Assembly (NCBI GenBank): GCA_003671075.1
Contig: QWPT01000002.1
Span: 1 to 64,000 of the forward strand
Reading direction: 5' to 3'
From: Planctomycetota bacterium
Lineage (GTDB): Bacteria; Planctomycetota; Phycisphaerae; Phycisphaerales; SM1A02
Length of the DNA: 64,000 nucleotides
Shown: in pieces, positions 54,195-62,356 of the stretch
How positions within the stretch are numbered: the first letter of the stretch is position 1
Layout: every line of letters begins with the position of its first letter
Translations under genes and position numbers: made by a program
The notes under the pieces: model-generated
Told to the model about the DNA's origin: nothing
The model's database searches: none
The model's input: the letters and a program-made list of their open reading frames with translations, nothing else

Positions 54195-54311
54195 ATGAAG
54201 GTTCGCTCGAGCATCAAGCGCCGTTCCCGTGATTGCCAGATCGTTGTCCGCAAGGGCAAGCGACTGGTGATCAACAAGAAGAATCCTCGTCTCAAGCAGC
54301 GTCAAGGCTGA
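54195..54311 (+). CDS. rpmJ: 50S ribosomal protein L36, zinc-ligand-poor form
   Basis: 38 residues ([20 protein letters not shown] then [18 protein letters not shown]). The KxRQG end and KVRSSIK start are diagnostic. In zinc-binding bL36 the ligands are Cys11, Cys14, Cys27 and His33; here these positions are Ser11, Cys14, Asn27 and Leu33, so it should not bind zinc. It lies in the normal place between infA and rpsM. Confidence 0.95.
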   Translation: MKVRSSIKRRSRDCQIVVRKGKRLVINKKNPRLKQRQG

Positions 54312-54499
54312 CTTCGACGGGATTTCAGTTACAATCGCCCCTTCCCCCTCGATTGGTCGTTGACCATTCGTTGGTCGAAGCATTCGGAAAACAAACATTC
54401 CCATCGGCAGTTCGTCCAGCGTTGCTGGCGTGTGCAGATGGGTGCATCAAGAAGTGAGGAATCCCGCAGAGATCCTGCCGGGATTCATCGGAGCCTGAT
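54312..54499 (+). other. 188-base rpmJ-rpsM spacer with hairpin and possible promoter
   Basis: A weak -10 (tacaat, 54330-54335) with ctgact 16 bases upstream could start an alpha-operon transcript. A strong hairpin follows at 54459-54486: gaatcccg / cgggattc, 8 bases paired around a 12-base loop, ending 13 bases before rpsM. Confidence 0.35.
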
Positions 54500-54877
54500 A
54501 TGCCGCGTATCGCTGGTATCGACATTCCTGAGAAGAAGAAGATTGGCATCTCGCTGCGCTACGTCTACGGCATTGGGCCGAAGATTGCGCTCGACATCCT
54601 CGAGGAGGTCGGCATCGACCCCGAGCGTCGTACCAACGAGCTCAAGGAGCAGGAAATCGCTGCGATCGCCGGCGTCATTGACGCCAAGATCATGGTCGAG
54701 GGTGCTCTGCGTCGCCAGGTCCAGCAGGACATCCAGCGGCTCAAGGACATCAAGAGTTACCGCGGCGATCGTCATCGTCGCAGCTTGCCAGTGCATGGTC
54801 AGCGCACGCGCTCGAACTCGCGCACTCGCAAGGGTAGGAAGAAGACTGTTGCCGGTAAGAAGGGCGTGAAGGGTTAA
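54500..54877 (+). CDS. rpsM: 30S ribosomal protein S13
   Basis: 125 residues. uS13 contacts tRNA and the 50S bridge: MPRIAGIDIPEKKKIGISLR, YGIGPKIALDILEEVGID and SYRGDRHRRSLPVHGQRTRS, then SRTRKGRKKTVAGKKGVKG. Canonical. Confidence 0.97.
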   Translation: MPRIAGIDIPEKKKIGISLRYVYGIGPKIALDILEEVGIDPERRTNELKEQEIAAIAGVIDAKIMVEGALRRQVQQDIQRLKDIKSYRGDRHRRSLPVHGQRTRSNSRTRKGRKKTVAGKKGVKG

Positions 54878-54898
54878 GCCGATTTGCTTCGCGCGATT

Positions 54899-54913
54899 GG
54901 AGACGCCGTCTCC
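54899..54913 (+). other. Short stem-loop after rpsM
   Basis: Perfect 6-base stem ggagac / gtctcc with a 3-base gcc loop in the rpsM-rpsK spacer. Confidence 0.35.
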
Positions 54914-55017
54914 GATTGAACGAGTTGCGCAGCGATGCGCGGCTTGAAGCGAAGTTCGGACGACCCGCGCGCCAACAGCGGTAGAGTTTGACAGCGAAAG
55001 AAACCGAGATAAACCAA

Positions 55018-55416
55018 ATGAATACGCCAACCCCGGCATCAGCAACACCAAAGAAGAAGCTCCGCAAGAATGTCCTGCGTGGCATCGTGCATGTGAACGC
55101 TACGTTCAACAACACGCTGATCACGATCACTGATGTGAACGGCGAGACCATTGCATGGGACTCGGCCGGAACCGTCGGCTTCAAGGGCGCGCGCAAGTCG
55201 ACTCCATTCGCGGCGAGCCGCGCTTCGGAGAAGGCGGTTGGTAAGGCCAAGCGCGTCGGCCTCAAGGAGGTCGAAGTTCGTGTGAAGGGTCCTGGACCAG
55301 GTCGCGAGAGCGCGATCACCGCGCTGCAGGCCAACGGCTTGCGCGTGACCGCGGTCGAGGATCACACGGCGATTCCGTTCAACGGATGCCGTCCGCCAAA
55401 GAAGCGCCGCGTCTAA
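55018..55416 (+). CDS. rpsK: 30S ribosomal protein S11
   Basis: 132 residues from ATG 55018 (a TTG at 54988 would add 10). uS11: [60 protein letters not shown] and the C-terminal [18 protein letters not shown]. Its normal neighbour rpsD does not follow; the spacer to rpoA is 239 bases with strong hairpins. Confidence 0.97.
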   Translation: MNTPTPASATPKKKLRKNVLRGIVHVNATFNNTLITITDVNGETIAWDSAGTVGFKGARKSTPFAASRASEKAVGKAKRVGLKEVEVRVKGPGPGRESAITALQANGLRVTAVEDHTAIPFNGCRPPKKRRV

Positions 55417-55424
55417 ATGCGGAT

Positions 55425-55458
55425 GAGCCACATCCAGAAAAGTACTTTCTGGTGGCTC
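55425..55458 (+). other. Hairpin 1 in the rpsK-rpoA spacer
   Basis: Thirteen base pairs in two blocks (gagcca/tggctc and ccagaaa/tttctgg) with a 3-base bulge and loop agtac, starting 9 bases after the rpsK stop. Confidence 0.6.
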
Positions 55459-55473
55459 GAAGTAGAAACCAAC

Positions 55474-55503
55474 CCGTTGCGCGAGGGAAACCTCGCGCAA
55501 CGG
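55474..55503 (+). other. Hairpin 2 in the rpsK-rpoA spacer, GAAA tetraloop
   Basis: Perfect 13-base stem ccgttgcgcgagg / cctcgcgcaacgg closed by a gaaa tetraloop, then ctttcag without a long T run. It may be a partial terminator, a processing site or a regulatory structure controlling rpoA. Confidence 0.65.
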
Positions 55504-55607
55504 CTTTCAGTAGATCCATCGCACAGAAGGCCCCCACCCGTCGACAGGGGTGGTCATCCGAGCTGCGTTGGTGTTGAGCAAGGGCGCGAGCCCGAGCCTG
55601 TCGAGAG

Positions 55608-55640
55608 TCCCTTCAATGGGCAAGAATTCCCTTCAATGGG
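55608..55640. repeat. Direct repeat just upstream of rpoA
   Basis: Two copies of tcccttcaatggg separated by 7 bases; each can also pair ccc with ggg. The rpoA ribosome site (aggag) follows at about 55644. Confidence 0.7.
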
Positions 55641-55655
55641 AAATAGGAGTTTCTG

Positions 55656-56666
55656 ATGCATCTTCGTTGGCGCGGGCTCGACCTGCCCGCAAACGTTCAG
55701 CCTGATCCCAAGAGCCGCTCGGCGACCTTCTCGCGTTTTATCGCGGAACCATTCGAGCCTGGCTTCGGCACGACCATTGGTAATAGCCTGCGTCGCGTGC
55801 TGCTTTCGTCCATCGAAGGCGCTGCGATCACCAAGGTGAAGATCAAGGGTGTCACCCACGAGTTCTCGACGATTCCTGGCGTCCTTGAGGACGTTGTCGA
55901 CATCATCCTGAACATCAAGGGCATCGTCGTCGCGATGGAAGGCGACGGACCCCGCACGATGCGTCTCTCGGCCGAAGGCCCTGGTGATGTGACTGCGGAA
56001 CTCATTGAGTGCGACGCTTCGATTGAGATCATCAATCCGGACAAGGTCATCGCGACCCTGACCGACAAGATTGACTTCGACATCGAGTTCACCGTGGAGA
56101 AGGGTCGCGGCTACATGCCGGCGACCGAGCAGATCTCCAAGGACGCGCTCAAGGGTGGCGATCAGCTCATCGGTGAGATTCCGATCGACGCAATCTTCTC
56201 GCCCGTGCAGCGCGTGCGCTTCTCGACCGAGGACACCCGCGTTGGTCAGCAGACCAATTACCAGAAGCTGGTCCTCGATGTTTGGACCAACGGAACCGTC
56301 ACGCCGGACATGGCGCTGGTTGAGGCGGCGAAGGTTCTTCGCAAGCACCTCAATCCGTTCGTCCAGTTTGACGAGCTCGGCGACATTCTCGTTTCTGACG
56401 AGGTCGCCGACTGCAATGCGCAGGACGACGAAATCATCCGCAAGCTTCGCATGCCGGTGGCTGAGCTCGAGCTCAGCGTCCGCGCATCGAACTGCCTTGA
56501 AACAGCCAAGATTCGCTCGGTTGGCGAGCTGGTGCAGCGCAGTGAGGACGACCTCCTCGCCGTGCGCAGCTTCGGCAAGACCTCCCTGCGCGAAGTGAAG
56601 GAAGAACTCGAGAAGCTCGGATTGCACCTGGGTTACCCGGTGCCCGATGGTCTCGTGACGACCTGA
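55656..56666 (+). CDS. rpoA: RNA polymerase alpha subunit
   Basis: 336 residues with aggag ahead of ATG 55656. N-terminal dimerisation domain (EPFEPGFGTTIGNSLRRVLL, SSIEGAAITKVKIKGVTHEF) and C-terminal alpha-CTD (VAELELSVRASNCLETAKIR, SFGKTSLREVKEELEKLGLH). Complete. Followed by a four-copy 14-base array and rplQ. Confidence 0.97.
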   Translation: MHLRWRGLDLPANVQPDPKSRSATFSRFIAEPFEPGFGTTIGNSLRRVLLSSIEGAAITKVKIKGVTHEFSTIPGVLEDVVDIILNIKGIVVAMEGDGPRTMRLSAEGPGDVTAELIECDASIEIINPDKVIATLTDKIDFDIEFTVEKGRGYMPATEQISKDALKGGDQLIGEIPIDAIFSPVQRVRFSTEDTRVGQQTNYQKLVLDVWTNGTVTPDMALVEAAKVLRKHLNPFVQFDELGDILVSDEVADCNAQDDEIIRKLRMPVAELELSVRASNCLETAKIRSVGELVQRSEDDLLAVRSFGKTSLREVKEELEKLGLHLGYPVPDGLVTT

Positions 56667-56667
56667 G

Positions 56668-56723
56668 TCCAGTGATTCAGGTTTAGTGATTCAAGTCCAG
56701 TGATCCAAGCCTAGTCATTCAGG
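56668..56723. repeat. 14-base tandem array, 4 copies, right after the rpoA stop
   Basis: Units tccagtgattcagg, tttagtgattcaag, tccagtgatccaag and cctagtcattcagg, beginning 2 bases past TGA. Confidence 0.8.
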
Positions 56724-56749
56724 TGGATCAAAACGAACGACGAGCATTT

Positions 56750-56786
56750 GGACTCGGACACCGTGCAACGAGCATGGGCCGAGTCC
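56750..56786 (+). other. Stem-loop ahead of rplQ
   Basis: Eight-base arms ggactcgg and ccgagtcc with a 21-base loop; ends 19 bases before the rplQ ATG. Confidence 0.4.
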
Positions 56787-56805
56787 CACAAGATAGGAAC
56801 GAGTC

Positions 56806-57405
56806 ATGCGTCACCGTGTATTTGGCAAGCAACTGTGTTTGAAGGAAGATCACCGTCGCGCGATGCTTCGCAATCTCGCTGCCGGTCTCTTTGAGCACGG
56901 TCAGATCGAGACCACCATTCCAAAGGCGAAGGCTGTTCAGCCCTTCGTTGAGAAGCTGATCACGATGGCGAAGCGCAGTGGTCTGACCATGCGCCGCGAG
57001 ATCGAGGCCCGCATCAACGATCGCGCTGTCTTTGCTTGGGTTGCCGACCCGAATACCAAGGACGCAAAGCGCAATCTCCACACTCTCTGGGAGCTTCCCA
57101 GCGACAAGGAGATTGAGTTCAACCGTTACGGCGAGCTTCGCAAGGCCCCGCGTCTTGTGCAGCACCTGATGACGCGCGTTGCTCCGCTCTACGCTGACCG
57201 CGCTGGCGGATACACCCGTATCGTCAAGCTCGACAAGCGTCGCGTTGGCGATCAGACCGACCTCTGCATCCTGCAGTTGGTTGGTAAGGAAGAGGGCGCG
57301 CAGGTCTCGGGCCGTCGCTCCAATCGCCGCCGCACCGCGGACAAGCGCACGGCCTACGCAGCGGAACTTCGCAAGAAGTCTGCTGACGCGCCGAAGGCCG
57401 AGTAA
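56806..57405 (+). CDS. rplQ: 50S ribosomal protein L17, extended
   Basis: 199 residues against ~127 in E. coli. The N-terminal core MRHRVFGKQLCLKEDHRRAM and LFEHGQIETTIPKAKAVQPF is normal; after ARINDRAVFAWVADPNTKDA a lineage insertion (HTLWELPSDKEIEFNRYGEL) precedes the second half (HLMTRVAPLYADRAGGYTRI), and a basic tail (RRSNRRRTADKRTAYAAELR) ends it. Last gene of the superoperon. Confidence 0.95.
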   Translation: MRHRVFGKQLCLKEDHRRAMLRNLAAGLFEHGQIETTIPKAKAVQPFVEKLITMAKRSGLTMRREIEARINDRAVFAWVADPNTKDAKRNLHTLWELPSDKEIEFNRYGELRKAPRLVQHLMTRVAPLYADRAGGYTRIVKLDKRRVGDQTDLCILQLVGKEEGAQVSGRRSNRRRTADKRTAYAAELRKKSADAPKAE

Positions 57406-57421
57406 GTCTTCAACGAAACTT

Positions 57422-57461
57422 CACGCCGCCTCGAGTTTGCTCGGGGCGGCGTGTTTCGTTT
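57422..57461 (+). terminator. Terminator of the ribosomal superoperon
   Basis: Nine-base stem cacgccgcc / ggcggcgtg with an inner pairing, followed by tttcgtttt, 16 bases after the rplQ stop. Confidence 0.85.
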
Positions 57462-57537
57462 TGGGCTTCTCGCTTTGGCAAGGCGGCAGTTGACTCAGCG
57501 CGCCCGCAATCGTGTCGACTGAAGTTAGAGTACGACG

Positions 57538-58542
57538 ATGCTCTCTGACCTTGACGCGATGGAACAACAGGCGCTCGCCGAACTTTCGACGGTGCTCGAT
57601 GGCGCCGCTCTTGAAGCCTTTCGCGTGCGTTGGCTTGGCACCAATGGTCGACTGCGCGCGGCGATGGATGCGCTGAAGAGCGTGCCCAAGGAGCTGAAGC
57701 CAGCGGTTGGCAAGCGCATGAATGAAGTGAAGGCCGCGATCGAAGGTGCGTTTAACGCGGCCAAGGACTCGACGGTTTCTGCGCCCAAGGGCCCGGTGGT
57801 CGATGTCACCGAGCCTGGAATGGCGATGGGCGAGGGCGCACGGCATGTGCTTACCAAGACCATTGACGAGATCGTCGATGTGCTCGGGCGCATGGGATTC
57901 ACTGTTGCCGACGGCCCTGAGCTCGAGGATGAGTGGCACAACTTCAACGCCCTCAACATTCCCGATAGCCATCCGGCGCGTGGACCCGCTGACAACTTCT
58001 TTCTCGGCGGCGAAGTCGCGGGAAAGCTGCTGCTTCGCACGCAAACATCCACGGTGCAGATCCGTGCGATGGAGACGATGAAGCCGCCGCTGAAGATCTG
58101 TGCGATTGGGCGCGTGTACCGACCCGATGCGCACGATGCCACGCACTACTCGATGTTCCATCAGGTTGAAGGTCTGTACATCGATCGTGCGGTTTCGATG
58201 GTGGATCTCAAGACCACGCTGGTGCAGTTTGCCAAGGCGTTCTTTGGCGCTGAGGCGGAGATTCGTTTGCGTCCGAGCTTCTTCCCCTTCACCGAGCCAT
58301 CGGCGGAGTTGGACATGAAGATGCGCGTGATGAAAAACGGCGTGCCTGAGTGGCGCTGGATCGAACTCGGCGGCTGCGGCATGGTTGATCCGAATGTCTT
58401 CAAGGCAGTCGGCATCGATCCCGAGGAGTGGACTGGTTTCGCCTTTGGCCTAGGCATCGAGCGGGTGGCGATGCGCAAGTACGGCATCGGCGACATCCGT
58501 CTGCTGTTCGAGAACGACGCGCGATTCCTGCGCCAGTTCTGA
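57538..58542 (+). CDS. pheS: Phenylalanyl-tRNA synthetase alpha chain
   Basis: 334 residues. Class II core: motif 1 region DEWHNFNALNIPDSHPAR, motif 2 IGRVYRPDAHDATHYSMFHQ, and motif 3 GFAFGLGIERVAMRKYGIGD; HQVEGL and the Phe pocket segment FFPFTEPSAELD are standard. The N-terminal coiled arm is present. pheT, normally next, is not here: the convergent chemotaxis gene follows. Confidence 0.97.
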   Translation: MLSDLDAMEQQALAELSTVLDGAALEAFRVRWLGTNGRLRAAMDALKSVPKELKPAVGKRMNEVKAAIEGAFNAAKDSTVSAPKGPVVDVTEPGMAMGEGARHVLTKTIDEIVDVLGRMGFTVADGPELEDEWHNFNALNIPDSHPARGPADNFFLGGEVAGKLLLRTQTSTVQIRAMETMKPPLKICAIGRVYRPDAHDATHYSMFHQVEGLYIDRAVSMVDLKTTLVQFAKAFFGAEAEIRLRPSFFPFTEPSAELDMKMRVMKNGVPEWRWIELGGCGMVDPNVFKAVGIDPEEWTGFAFGLGIERVAMRKYGIGDIRLLFENDARFLRQF

Positions 58543-58565
58543 GCCGGTGTAAGGCGAGGGCGCCC

Positions 58566-58600
58566 GTTCGCAAGTTTGTTCGCAAGTTTGTTCGCGCGTT
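58566..58600. repeat. 12-base tandem repeat between convergent genes
   Basis: Two gttcgcaagttt units and a partial third between pheS and the chemotaxis gene. Confidence 0.8.
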
Positions 58601-58611
58601 CGATGGCTTGT

Positions 58612-60963
58612 TCATGCAATACTGAATCGTTCGACGGTCTGCTTGAGCGTCGCGACCTCGTCTGCTGATTGTCGCGCCGTTGCTGCGACTTGTTCGCTTT
58701 GTCCCGCGGCTTCCTGAGTCGTACGCGAGATCTCCGCGATGCCCTGGTCGAGCAGTGTGATCCCCGACAACTGCTCGGTCTGTGCTTGCGCGATCGATTC
58801 GACCGCCCGCGCGACTTCGGCGGATCCCGCGATGATCTGTTCGAGCGAGCTGCGCACGGTTTTCGAGAACTCCACGCCACGGCCCACGCGTTCGCTGGCC
58901 GATCCGACGAGCTCCGTCGTCTTGCGTGCGGCTTCGCCTGAGCGCGTTGCGAGCGCGCGAACCTCTTGCGCAACCACCGCAAATCCCCGTCCCGCATCGC
59001 CGGCACGCGCTGCCTCCACGGCAGCGTTGAGCGCGAGCAGATTGGTCTGGAATGCGATCTCATCGATCACGCGCACGATCTGGCCGATCTCGCGGGCAGC
59101 GCGGTCGATCTCGCCCATGGAATGCTCGAGTCCGTCGACGGCCTTCTGTGCCGAGGCCGCGTCCTGCGTCCCTTGCTCGGTGCGCTTGCGCGCGCCGAGT
59201 GATTCCTCGCTAGTCCGCGCGGTCTGCTCGCGCAGTTGCGTCACCGCGGCCGACATTTCCTCGATGCTCGCGGCCTGGCCGCTGGCGACGCCCGACAGCG
59301 ACTCGCTTGTGCTCGCGAGCGTCGACGTCTCGCCCGCGAGCTCGGTCGCGCTCTGGCGCACACCGGAAATCGAAATCGAGAGCTGCTCGCCAAGTTGGTT
59401 GACGGCGACGCCAATCGCGCCGAACTCGTCGGTCCCATCGTCCTTGATGCGCGCCGTGAGGTCGCCTCGCGCAAACTGAGCGAGCGCGATGACCGTTTGC
59501 CGAGCGCGACGACCGATCGAGCGCGCGAGTGGGAGGGCGAGCGCGGAGAGCGCTAGCACGGCGGCGGAGGAGACGCCGATGATCCACCAAGTCAATGCGC
59601 GCACTGGCGCGAGCACTTCGGCAGTGTCGATCGTTCCGAGGATCGCCCATTTCTGGCCGAGGAAATCGAACGGCCGGTAGGCGGCTATCGACTCGCGGTC
59701 ATTGATCACCGTGTGCGCGAAGCCCGATTCGCCCTTCATCGCCATGGCCGCGAAGGCTGCAGACGGGCTTAGAGTGCCGACGGTGGGGGACTTCACCAGG
59801 CGCAGGTTCGTGCGGTTGCTTCCGCCGGGCCCGACCAGGAAGACCTCGCCCGTCTCGCCCAGGCCCGCGGCGAGGCCACACATCGCGTCGAGCCGATCAA
59901 TCGGAACCTGGACGGCAACGACGCCGATCGGTTTGCCATTCTCGACGATCGGCGCAGCGATGAATCCTGCCTGCGCCCCGTAGCTTGCGGTGTAGGGCGC
60001 AAAGTCGCACGCTAGGGCGCCCGTTGCATGAGGAGCGCCCGCTGCATGAGGGGCGCCCGTTGCATGAGGAGCGACCGTTGCATGAGGAGCGCCCGCGTCG
60101 GTTGCGAGCGTGGTGCGCACGAGCTTGGAGAGATTCGATTCCGCGTAGCAGCCGTGCGTGGCGGAACTCGCGAAATCGGTCTCCTTAAACACGGTGTAGA
60201 CCGCGTCGCCTTGCGCGTTGAAGAGGAAGACATCGTAGAAGCCGAAGGTCTCAAGCATCGTGCGGATGCGCGGATGGTGCTCGGCGTGCGCGCGGTCGTA
60301 CGGCGTGTCGAGGTCCGCACGGTCGAGCTTGTGCTTCGATCCGACGGCGTTGGGATTCGACGCGATGTAGAGCTCTTGTAGCGCGCGCGCATTTGCGCCC
60401 TCGGGCACGATCGCGCCGCCGCCGCTCCAGTTCAGTCCACCGTCGCGGAACCGCTTGGCGAGCTCGCGGTCGTGGTGTTCGGTGATGTGCGCAAGCGCGT
60501 GGTCGGGGTCGTGTCCAGCTTTCCGCGCGTCGTCGGCGGCGGTGGCGAATCCGGCGGAAAACGCGGTGAGCGCAGCGTGCGTCGAGGGATCCGCCGCCAG
60601 CGTCGTGACCTGTCCTCGCATGGTTGCCAGAGTCTGCTCGATGCTTGTTGCGCGGGACGCAAGCGTCGCCTCGAACATGGTCTGTTGCTGTTCGAGCAGC
60701 GCGCTCCTCGCGAGGCGCGTTGCGGCGTAGCCGATGGCGATGCTGGTTGCGATGATCGCAGACACGCTGACTGCAAAGGTGCGCACGCCGATCGAGTCGG
60801 TACGCCGCGACAATGGGGTGCGAGGCGCGTGGGCGTTGGGTTTCGCCGCCGTGGTTGAAGCCGTGGTCGCAGCCGTGGTCGAAGGCATGGTCGCCGCCAG
60901 GGTCGCCGCCGTGGTCGAAGCAATGCTCGTGCGGTCGGTTGTCGTCTGCGGCGTGTTCGGCAT
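58612..60963 (-). CDS. Methyl-accepting chemotaxis protein
   Basis: 783 residues. N-terminal repeat-made Ala/Thr tract (1-45), transmembrane helix 1 (about 60-82), a large periplasmic sensor of ~375 residues with cache-like strands ([40 protein letters not shown]), transmembrane helix 2 (about 458-480), HAMP (about 480-530) and a signalling domain. The hairpin tip [20 protein letters not shown] then [20 protein letters not shown] (627-666) is the classic CheA/CheW contact. A six-residue repeat GAPHAT (about 291-316) is inserted in the sensor. Ligand unknown. Suggests a motile, chemotactic cell. Confidence 0.95.
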   Translation of the reverse strand: MPNTPQTTTDRTSIASTTAATLAATMPSTTAATTASTTAAKPNAHAPRTPLSRRTDSIGVRTFAVSVSAIIATSIAIGYAATRLARSALLEQQQTMFEATLASRATSIEQTLATMRGQVTTLAADPSTHAALTAFSAGFATAADDARKAGHDPDHALAHITEHHDRELAKRFRDGGLNWSGGGAIVPEGANARALQELYIASNPNAVGSKHKLDRADLDTPYDRAHAEHHPRIRTMLETFGFYDVFLFNAQGDAVYTVFKETDFASSATHGCYAESNLSKLVRTTLATDAGAPHATVAPHATGAPHAAGAPHATGALACDFAPYTASYGAQAGFIAAPIVENGKPIGVVAVQVPIDRLDAMCGLAAGLGETGEVFLVGPGGSNRTNLRLVKSPTVGTLSPSAAFAAMAMKGESGFAHTVINDRESIAAYRPFDFLGQKWAILGTIDTAEVLAPVRALTWWIIGVSSAAVLALSALALPLARSIGRRARQTVIALAQFARGDLTARIKDDGTDEFGAIGVAVNQLGEQLSISISGVRQSATELAGETSTLASTSESLSGVASGQAASIEEMSAAVTQLREQTARTSEESLGARKRTEQGTQDAASAQKAVDGLEHSMGEIDRAAREIGQIVRVIDEIAFQTNLLALNAAVEAARAGDAGRGFAVVAQEVRALATRSGEAARKTTELVGSASERVGRGVEFSKTVRSSLEQIIAGSAEVARAVESIAQAQTEQLSGITLLDQGIAEISRTTQEAAGQSEQVAATARQSADEVATLKQTVERFSIA
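60017..60097. repeat. 18-base in-frame array within the chemoreceptor sensor
   Basis: Four units of gcgcccgttgcatgagga with small changes plus a partial fifth; encodes G/V-A-P-H-A-T/A. Confidence 0.9.
60848..60931. repeat. 12-base degenerate in-frame array in the chemoreceptor N-terminus
   Basis: Seven units related to gccgtggtcgaa, encoding Thr-Thr-Ala-Ala-type repeats on the minus strand ahead of transmembrane helix 1. Confidence 0.8.
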
Positions 60964-61002
60964 GTCGGGATCCTGTTTCAGCGCGCTGGGTGCGAAACAG
61001 TG

Positions 61003-61019
61003 GTCGGTCAGCGACCGAC
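61003..61019. promoter_or_regulatory. Inverted repeat upstream of the chemoreceptor
   Basis: Perfect 7-base arms gtcggtc / gaccgac around agc, 40-56 bases before the chemoreceptor start, with a second inverted pair (ctgtttc / gaaacag) nearer the gene. Candidate operator or leader hairpin. Confidence 0.35.
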
Positions 61020-61099
61020 TCCGGACAAGAGTCAGAGGGCAATCAACTCAATTCACCGCGTGAATGGGGTTTCCGCCTGAGGTGCACGGCAAGTGCACA

Positions 61100-62347
61100 T
61101 CAGGTCGTGTAGTCGGCGTTGAGCCGCACATACTCGGTGGTGAGGCCGCAGCTGAGGAACTCGTCGGAGTTCATCTCCGCCGTCGCGCCTTCGGTGGCGC
61201 CGAGCGAGATCACGATGTCGACATGCGAGCCATTGAATGCGGCGCGCACGTCATGCTTGTCGGCGCCTACAGGCTCGCCGTTGGCGAAGATCAGGATCCC
61301 GCCCACGCTCAGCTCGAGATCATTGGCGCGGAATTGCACGCCGGCGCGGCCAGCCGCCGCGATGATGCGTCCCCAGTTGGGATCGCCGCCGGTGATGGCG
61401 GTACGCACCAGCAGGCTCGACGCAACGGTTTCGGCGACCTTGAGCGCATCGGCCTTGGTCGCGGCGCCAGTGACGCGCACCGACAGCGAGCGTTCGAAAC
61501 CCTCGCCGTCGCACACGATCATCTTGGCGAGATCGCAGGCGACTTCGCGCAAGGCGATCGCGAGCGCCGCTTCGTCGCAGGGGCCGGCGAGGCCCGAGGC
61601 GAAGGCGAACACTGAGTCATTGGTCGAGGTGTCGCCGTCGATGGAAATGCGGTGGTAACTCGCGTCGGCGGCGTGGCGGAGGATGCGGTCGAGGACCTTG
61701 GGTTCGACTTCGGCATCGGTCGCGAGCACCGAGATCATCGTGGCCATGTCGGGGCGGATCATGCCCGCGCCCTTGGCGACGCCCGACACGCGCACCGTCC
61801 GCCCGTCGGCGCACTTGATCGTGCGCGAACTCATCTTCGGCTTGGTGTCGGTGGTCATGATCGCGCGCGCGAACGGCTCGAGCGAGTCACCGTCAGTCGC
61901 GTGCGCAAGCCGAGTCACGAGGTGGGAGATCTCGGGAACGATGCGATCCATCGGCAGTTGCACGCCGATCACGCCTGTCGAGTTCACGAGCACCGATTCG
62001 CCCGCGCATCCGAGTGTGAGCGAAACCGCATCGACCATCTCTTGCGCGTTGGCCAGGCCGCGCGGCCCGGTGGCGGCGTTGGCGCAGCCTGAGTTGAGGA
62101 TGAGCGCCGATGCGTGACCGCGCGAGTCGCGCAGATGGCGCCGCGAGACTTCGATCGGCGCCGCCGCGAAGATATTGCGGGTGAAGAGCGCCGCCGCCGT
62201 CGCGCCTCCGGGCATCGAGAGCAGCGCGAGATCGTCGCGCCCCGCCTTCTTGATCGCGGCCGAGCCAACGACGGTACGGAATCCCCGCGGCCAGTCGAGC
62301 GAAGCGGTGTGGATCATCGAGGAAGTTGCGGCGGTTGCGGTTGTCAT
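61100..62347 (-). CDS. argJ: Glutamate N-acetyltransferase / amino-acid acetyltransferase
   Basis: 415 residues. ArgJ moves the acetyl group from N-acetylornithine to glutamate and often also makes N-acetylglutamate from acetyl-CoA. The self-cleavage site is GVAKGAGMIRPDMATMISVL, with the nucleophile Thr203 of the MATM motif, giving alpha and beta chains. NSGCANAATG and the C-terminal end TTEYVRLNADYTT are diagnostic. It starts 9 bases after the ArgH-acetyltransferase gene on the same strand, an arginine operon. Confidence 0.96.
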   Translation of the reverse strand: MTTATAATSSMIHTASLDWPRGFRTVVGSAAIKKAGRDDLALLSMPGGATAAALFTRNIFAAAPIEVSRRHLRDSRGHASALILNSGCANAATGPRGLANAQEMVDAVSLTLGCAGESVLVNSTGVIGVQLPMDRIVPEISHLVTRLAHATDGDSLEPFARAIMTTDTKPKMSSRTIKCADGRTVRVSGVAKGAGMIRPDMATMISVLATDAEVEPKVLDRILRHAADASYHRISIDGDTSTNDSVFAFASGLAGPCDEAALAIALREVACDLAKMIVCDGEGFERSLSVRVTGAATKADALKVAETVASSLLVRTAITGGDPNWGRIIAAAGRAGVQFRANDLELSVGGILIFANGEPVGADKHDVRAAFNGSHVDIVISLGATEGATAEMNSDEFLSCGLTTEYVRLNADYTT

Positions 62348-62356
62348 AAAGTCAGC

